DNA from: a virus
IMG/VR virus record: IMGVR_UViG_3300042914_000508
Span: 1 to 32,142 of that record
DNA: 32,142 nucleotides
Reading direction: 5' to 3' (one strand)
In this document: positions 28,686-32,142 of the stretch, in pieces
Layout of the letters: each line of letters begins with the position of its first letter
Position numbering within the stretch: position 1 is the stretch's first letter
The notes under the pieces: generated by a model
Seen by the model: the letters and a program-made list of their open reading frames with translations, nothing else
Databases searched by the model: none
Told to the model about the DNA's origin: nothing
Translations under genes and position numbers: made by a program

Positions 28686-28848
28686 GTTCTGGAAGAAAAT
28701 ACAAAAAGTTGGAATAATTGCAGGAGTTATAGGGGGTGCTTTACTTAGCTCACCTATTAGCTTACCAACAGCAATAGCTACAGGAGCGACATATTTAGTT
28801 GTAATAGGAACAACTACTGCTACGCTTAGCCAACTTACCAAAGAGTAA
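28645..28848 (+). CDS. Putative holin, 67 aa
   Basis: Two hydrophobic helices (about 22-38, VGIIAGVIGGALLSSPI, and 44-62, AIATGATYLVVIGTTTATL) follow a basic amphipathic N-terminus. Gene size, membrane topology and place directly before the M15 endolysin fit a holin that times pore formation. Confidence 0.65.
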   Translation: MEGLRERWKAKTPEFWKKIQKVGIIAGVIGGALLSSPISLPTAIATGATYLVVIGTTTATLSQLTKE

Positions 28849-28866
28849 CTTACCAAACAGTAAACT

Positions 28867-29322
28867 ATGAATTTATCTAAACACGTAACACGTGCGGAAT
28901 TTGAACGCAGTGAAACAGCCATAAATCACGGCATCCCTAATTTCATGAATGAATTTGAAATCCAAAGAGCTATATTATTATGTCAAAATGTATTTGAGCC
29001 TATACGCGCTTATGTTGGCAGACCTATACGAATAAACTCAGGATTTAGAAGTGCAGCATTAAATAGGAGAATCGGAGGCGCATCCAGTTCGCAGCATTGC
29101 ATGGCTGAAGCTATGGATTTAGATTTACATGACAGACAGTTGTTTGAATGGATTTTGGATAATATAGAGTTTGATCAAGCGATATTTGAAGGCGGAACTG
29201 AAGAAAAGGCGGATTGGTTTCATATATCATACAGAAAAGGTCGTAACCGCAAACAGGCTTTAAGAATGATAAAGAAAGGCGGAAAGACTACATACGTACC
29301 TTACAAAAGAAAGAATGCGTAA
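28867..29322 (+). CDS. Endolysin, peptidase M15 family
   Basis: 151 residues. The zinc ligands His77 and Asp84 (SSQHCMAEAMDLD) and His119 (DWFHISY) mark the M15 (VanY/D,D-carboxypeptidase-like) family; INSGFRS (57-62) is the usual preceding segment. The enzyme cleaves peptide bonds in peptidoglycan. No signal peptide is seen, so it needs the holin to cross the membrane. Confidence 0.87.
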   Translation: MNLSKHVTRAEFERSETAINHGIPNFMNEFEIQRAILLCQNVFEPIRAYVGRPIRINSGFRSAALNRRIGGASSSQHCMAEAMDLDLHDRQLFEWILDNIEFDQAIFEGGTEEKADWFHISYRKGRNRKQALRMIKKGGKTTYVPYKRKNA

Positions 29323-30082
29323 AAGACTATTTTTTGATATTGAGACCTCATTTAATATTGGTTTCTTTTGGCGAAGTGGATATAACCAAACTATTACACC
29401 TGAACAGATACTTCACGAACGAGCAATTATTTGTATATGTTGGAAGTGGGAAGGAAAGGATGAGATCCATAGTTTAACATGGGATAAAAAGCAGTCTGAT
29501 AAAGGGCTGCTTTCTGCTTTTATTAAAGAGTTAAACAAAGCTGACGAGATAGTAGCACATAACGGAGATAGGTTCGACGTAAAATGGCTACGCACACGCT
29601 GTTTAAAACATGGTCTTGATATGTTCCCCTCATACCAATCTATTGACACGCTTAAAACGGCTAAAAAACTGTTTAATTTCAATTCTAATAAGTTGGATTA
29701 TATAGCCAAGTTTTTAGGTGTCGGTGAAAAGATGGATACTGGCGGGTTAGATTTATGGAAAAAGATAGTATTTGATAAAGATCAAGAGGCTTTAAACCAC
29801 ATGGTAAAATACTGTTTACAAGATGTAGCTATTTTGGAAAAAGTATTTAACATTATAAACAAATATGAAAAACCTAAAGTTAACTATGCTACGCTTCATT
29901 ATAACGAGAAGTATTCATGCCCTGAGTGCGCATCTACCAACATACAACTCAGAAAAACTTACACTACTTCTATGGGGACTATACGACATAATATGAGGTG
30001 TAAGGAATGTAAAAAACCTTATACAATAAGTCAAAAAATTTATTCTGATTATATAAAAGATAGGTTACGAAATAAATTGTAA
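29315..30082 (+). CDS. DnaQ-like 3'-5' exonuclease with C-terminal zinc ribbon
   Basis: 255 residues. Exo I motif FDIET (Asp8, Glu10), Exo II region IVAHNGDRFDVKWL (Asp85, Asp88) and Exo III YCLQD (Tyr166, Asp170) mark a PolB-exonuclease/RNase-H-fold nuclease. The last 60 residues carry C202, C205, C229 and C232 as a zinc ribbon. It overlaps the lysin gene by 8 bases, an unusual neighbour for a DNA enzyme, and a terminator follows. It could process phage ends or degrade host DNA. Confidence 0.82.
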   Translation: MRKRLFFDIETSFNIGFFWRSGYNQTITPEQILHERAIICICWKWEGKDEIHSLTWDKKQSDKGLLSAFIKELNKADEIVAHNGDRFDVKWLRTRCLKHGLDMFPSYQSIDTLKTAKKLFNFNSNKLDYIAKFLGVGEKMDTGGLDLWKKIVFDKDQEALNHMVKYCLQDVAILEKVFNIINKYEKPKVNYATLHYNEKYSCPECASTNIQLRKTYTTSMGTIRHNMRCKECKKPYTISQKIYSDYIKDRLRNKL

Positions 30083-30121
30083 CTTTGCTTATCATAAAAT
30101 TTTTGTTAGGTCATAGTGTTT

Positions 30122-30147
30122 AAGCCCTCTTCGGAGGGTTTTTTTAT
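30122..30147 (+). terminator. Rho-independent terminator closing the late operon
   Basis: Stem AAGCCCTC / GAGGGTTT (one G-U pair) with a TTCG tetraloop at 30130-30133, followed by a T-run. It separates late genes from the early promoter 40 bases downstream. Confidence 0.9.
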
Positions 30148-30187
30148 TGTCAACAATCAAGTGTTAATTATTTTTTTGTTAAAAAAC

Positions 30188-30219
30188 TTGCAGTTATTAA
30201 CAGAATGTATTTATATTTG
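30188..30219 (+). promoter_or_regulatory. Bacteroidota-type early promoter
   Basis: TTG at 30188-30190, 21 bases of spacer, and a perfect TATATTTG at 30212-30219 match the Bacteroidota housekeeping promoter pattern. The leader that follows resembles the one ahead of the ERF gene. It should drive the small-gene run from 30243 onward. Confidence 0.75.
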
Positions 30220-30242
30220 TCGAAACAATTAAAGAAAACACT

Positions 30243-30482
30243 ATGAAAAAACAGTTAAAAGAAGCTCAAATGCTTATCCTAAGAGCAAGTCAGCTTTTAG
30301 AAATTTGTGAAGAAGCACAAAAGAAGGTTGATTATATGTGTAGATGGAATGTAGAAACAGCAATTCCTAACGGATTTGATATTCATTCTGACGAAGACAT
30401 AGAATTCCAACAAAAAGTAGTAGAACGTATTTGGAGAAGCTACAAAATCTTAGTAACTAAAATTAATGAGACAGCACTATGA
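30243..30482 (+). CDS. Hypothetical early protein, 79 aa
   Basis: First gene after the promoter. Helical and charged (AQMLILRASQLLEICEEAQKK, then QQKVVERIWRSYKILVTKI). No family recognised. Its stop overlaps the next ATG (ATGA). Confidence 0.6.
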   Translation: MKKQLKEAQMLILRASQLLEICEEAQKKVDYMCRWNVETAIPNGFDIHSDEDIEFQQKVVERIWRSYKILVTKINETAL

Positions 30483-30670
30483 AATCAATTAATCCATTCA
30501 AGAAGGTAACAGAGGCATTTAATCAGCATATAAAGCCTACTATATTAGAAAACGAGTTCATACCTAATAACGGAGTGAAACACGGAGACTTAAAAAGGTA
30601 TTGGAATAATTACAATGCTCAGTTAGTAAACAGAATTTCAGAAATAAAAAGCTATGAAAAGACACTTTGA
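30479..30670 (+). CDS. Hypothetical early protein, 63 aa
   Basis: ATGA-coupled to the previous gene; mixed charged sequence with GVKHGDLKRYWNNYNAQLVNRI. Overlaps the next gene by 17 bases. No function recognised. Confidence 0.5.
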   Translation: MKSINPFKKVTEAFNQHIKPTILENEFIPNNGVKHGDLKRYWNNYNAQLVNRISEIKSYEKTL

Positions 30671-30863
30671 ACAAATTACAGAATTAGAAGAAGCTGAATG
30701 GAATTTAGCATTATCAAAAAAACAATATGAAAGGTGTAAGATTGCTATTGAAACAGGAAACTGGGAAGGTTATCCTGAATCTTTAAAAGGAAGAAAACAA
30801 ACATTATCAATGCTAAAAGAAATTATTGAATTATTAGAACTTAAAATAGAAAAATTAAAATGA
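30654..30863 (+). CDS. Hypothetical helical early protein, 69 aa
   Basis: Two helices likely (ELEEAEWNLALSKKQYERCK and SMLKEIIELLELKIEKL). The stop TGA overlaps the next ATG. No family recognised. Confidence 0.5.
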   Translation: MKRHFEQITELEEAEWNLALSKKQYERCKIAIETGNWEGYPESLKGRKQTLSMLKEIIELLELKIEKLK

Positions 30864-31012
30864 AAAAAATACTACATTTTTTCGGTTTAGAAACTCGTGA
30901 AGAAATTATGGAGTTTAAACAAAGAAGAGCAGCAAAACCTTTTTTAATGATGCTTAAAAGAATTACTGAATTAGAAAACAGAGTTAAACAATTAGAAGAT
31001 GAAAAGCTATAA
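30860..31012 (+). CDS. Small coiled-coil protein, 50 aa
   Basis: The ATGA overlap with the previous gene fixes the start. N-terminal ILHFFGL then a helix ending in ITELENRVKQLEDEKL, a short leucine-heptad coiled coil. It overlaps the next frame by 14 bases. Confidence 0.5.
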   Translation: MKKILHFFGLETREEIMEFKQRRAAKPFLMMLKRITELENRVKQLEDEKL

Positions 31013-31142
31013 AATAACGTACAAGGTAAAAGTAAAGGAGTGGGAAACTCGCTATTTAATAGTAAGAGCCTATACAAAAGACGAAGCTAAAGAACGCTTC
31101 ACAATGTGGAAAGGATTAATAACAGATATAAACGAGATATGA
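30999..31142 (+). CDS. Small protein, 47 aa
   Basis: Starts within the previous gene's last codons and ends in an ATGA overlap with the next gene. The layout YKITYKVKVKEWETRYLIVRA then YTKDEAKERF recalls small beta-beta-alpha proteins common in Bacteroidota phages. Function unknown. Confidence 0.5.
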   Translation: MKSYKITYKVKVKEWETRYLIVRAYTKDEAKERFTMWKGLITDINEI

Positions 31143-31369
31143 AACAGACAGCAGTACAATGGTTATGGTTGCAAATTGGAAACTTTCCAACAATGGAAAA
31201 TCTCAGGACAAATATTGATAAATTGCTTGAACAAGCCAAAGAAATGGAGCAAGTAGAAAAGATTAAGGCACAGATTGAAGCAGTCAGAGCAGTAGATACT
31301 TATGGTTTGATACACATGCTTAAATATTATGAACAACAACTTAAAGAATTAACCTTAAAAAATAAGTAA
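31139..31369 (+). CDS. Small protein with EQYYN-family N-terminus, 76 aa
   Basis: The start at 31139 (MKQTAVQWLWLQIG) is set by the ATGA overlap and by likeness to MKTALQW at 31371; an ATG at 31106 is rejected. It shares the LLEQAKEMEQ helix with its neighbours but lacks the EQYYN ending and instead ends KYYEQQLKELTLKNK. Function unknown. Confidence 0.55.
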   Translation: MKQTAVQWLWLQIGNFPTMENLRTNIDKLLEQAKEMEQVEKIKAQIEAVRAVDTYGLIHMLKYYEQQLKELTLKNK

Positions 31370-31370
31370 G

Positions 31371-31610
31371 ATGAAAACAGCATTACAATGGTTTATTCAA
31401 CAAATAAAATATATAAATATAATTGTACCAAAAGAAAATTCAGATAAACTTTTATCAATGATGCATCAAGCCAAAGAAATGGAGAAAAACAATATATGTG
31501 ATGCTTGGGATAATGGATATGATAAAGGAACAAGAGATAGGATTGAAAAAATATCAAATCCAGTTGGCAATGCAGAACAATACTACAACGAAACCTTTAA
31601 ATCAGAGTAA
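31371..31610 (+). CDS. Small EQYYN-type protein, right copy
   Basis: 79 residues. MKTALQWFIQQI opens it; the half from QAKEMEK to AEQYYNETFKSE is nearly identical to the protein at 728, while the N-terminal half differs. The identical half lies in the 225-bp repeat. Function unknown. Confidence 0.65.
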   Translation: MKTALQWFIQQIKYINIIVPKENSDKLLSMMHQAKEMEKNNICDAWDNGYDKGTRDRIEKISNPVGNAEQYYNETFKSE

Positions 31611-31691
31611 GATGAAAGAAGATAAATTTTTAATAAAATCATTGTTGTTAATTATAATCTCAACAATATTAGGAGGGTTAGTTTATTCGTT
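31467..31691 (+). repeat. 225-bp direct repeat, right copy
   Basis: Match to 809-1033 with about four differences by eye. The repeat spans the 3' half of one gene and most of the membrane-peptide gene. Confidence 0.9.
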
Positions 31692-31710
31692 ATTGTTTAA
31701 ATATTCATAA
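31612..31710 (+). CDS. 32-residue single-span membrane peptide, right copy
   Basis: The same peptide as at 954 except the last two residues (FKYS instead of FKNY). A short charged head and one hydrophobic helix. The repeat ends within its last codons and the frame still closes, suggesting it is translated. Confidence 0.55.
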   Translation: MKEDKFLIKSLLLIIISTILGGLVYSLLFKYS

Positions 31711-31711
31711 A

Positions 31712-31900
31712 ATGAAAGATAAACATGCGATAATTTTAATACCTCCAATAGGAATTATGGTTAAGGAGGTCGAGATGTATATATATATGAAGACCGGACG
31801 AAAGGTAAATATAGTTTTTAACAATCCATTCCACATGCATGAACATATTGAAATGCTGAGGGATGCATATAAAATTATTAAAACAGATGAATTCAGGTGA
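31712..31900 (+). CDS. Small protein paralogous to the one at 12623, 62 aa
   Basis: After a hydrophobic start (IILIPPIGIM) it reads VKEVEMYIYMKTGRKVNIVF and NNPFHMHEHIEMLRDAYKII, aligning with the 58-residue protein that overlaps the end of the terminase gene. Function unknown. Overlaps the next gene by 14 bases. Confidence 0.6.
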   Translation: MKDKHAIILIPPIGIMVKEVEMYIYMKTGRKVNIVFNNPFHMHEHIEMLRDAYKIIKTDEFR

Positions 31901-32142
31901 CAAAGTGATATGCATTGATGATAGTATCAGAGTTGATGTAATGCCAACTATAGTTAAGTATTATAAAAACTGGGTAAATAAAGATCAGGTATATACCGTT
32001 AGGCATGTCGTTGACAACGATGGAATTGTAGATGGAGTGCTACTAGAGGAGATACATAATAGTCCTATTTACATCGAGCTTATTGACAAGAATCAGGAGC
32101 CAGCGTTTGGCATGTTCAGATTTGCATTGCTACAGGAAGATA
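31887..32142 (+). CDS. Small protein of the GDKVICIDD type, cut by the window end
   Basis: Starts MNSGDKVICIDDS, continues with KDQVYTVRHVVDNDG and FRFALLQED, and has no stop before the edge. The GDKV.CIDD....G..YTVR pattern is a small beta-barrel-like protein common in Bacteroidota phages. Joined to base 1 the frame stays open to TAG at 126-128. Confidence 0.6.
   Translation, partial: MNSGDKVICIDDSIRVDVMPTIVKYYKNWVNKDQVYTVRHVVDNDGIVDGVLLEEIHNSPIYIELIDKNQEPAFGMFRFALLQED

Noticed and set aside
1-32142. CRISPR array, tRNA genes, integrase or repressor
   Set aside because: No regularly spaced repeats, tRNA-like cloverleaf ends or site-specific recombinase motifs were seen on either strand; a tRNA scan would settle the tRNA part.

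Overview
The window is an AT-rich bacteriophage genome. Every supported gene lies on the + strand, and most neighbouring genes abut or overlap by 1-40 bases. The host is most likely a Bacteroidota member of the Flavobacterium/Cytophaga kind. Promoter-like sites are of the TAnnTTTG type, several spaced from an upstream TTG. Start codons are mostly preceded by A-rich sequence rather than Shine-Dalgarno sequence. The proteins match families typical of Bacteroidota siphophages: GP3-like small terminase, ERF plus YqaJ recombination pair, NinG, phage sigma factor and XkdF-like protease. A tape measure protein, tail-assembly chaperone and tail-tube-like protein indicate a long non-contractile tail. 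No integrase, repressor or tRNA gene was seen.

The window may be a whole circularly permuted genome. The cut gene at the right end (from 31887) and the open frame at the left end (to 128) join in frame into a 127-residue protein, and all expected modules are present.

Layout. (1) 1-1218: cell-wall glucosaminidase and small accessory genes. (2) 1215-6548: DNA metabolism: DnaA domain-IV-like protein, ERF annealing protein, HNH homing endonuclease, YqaJ exonuclease, putative ssDNA-binding protein, replication initiator-like protein and RecA/DnaB-like ATPase. Two strongly structured, promoter-associated RNAs lie here, at about 2248-2315 and 4428-4526. (3) 6542-7942: two gene cassettes, one with a small unknown protein and one with a DNA methyltransferase, bordered by three integron attC-like imperfect palindromes. 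(4) 7975-10997: NinG, small unknown genes and a sigma-70-like factor. (5) 11009-12799: terminase subunits. The large-subunit gene is interrupted exactly inside its Walker A motif by an in-frame block carrying a TAG stop and a hairpin. (6) 12821-20127: tail genes, including a likely -1 frameshift in the tail chaperone. (7) 20146-26712: capsid protease, scaffold-like protein, major capsid protein, tail-tube-like protein, portal and connector. (8) 26723-30082: fibre and receptor-binding proteins, putative holins, M15 endolysin and an exonuclease, closed by a terminator. (9) 30188-32142: a new promoter and a run of small early genes, some of them paralogues of genes at the left end.

The most notable points are the split terminase P-loop (possible ribosomal bypassing), the integron-like cassettes in a phage genome, and the pseudoknot-capable RNA at 4428-4526. 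Family assignments come from reading motifs by eye; no database search was run.
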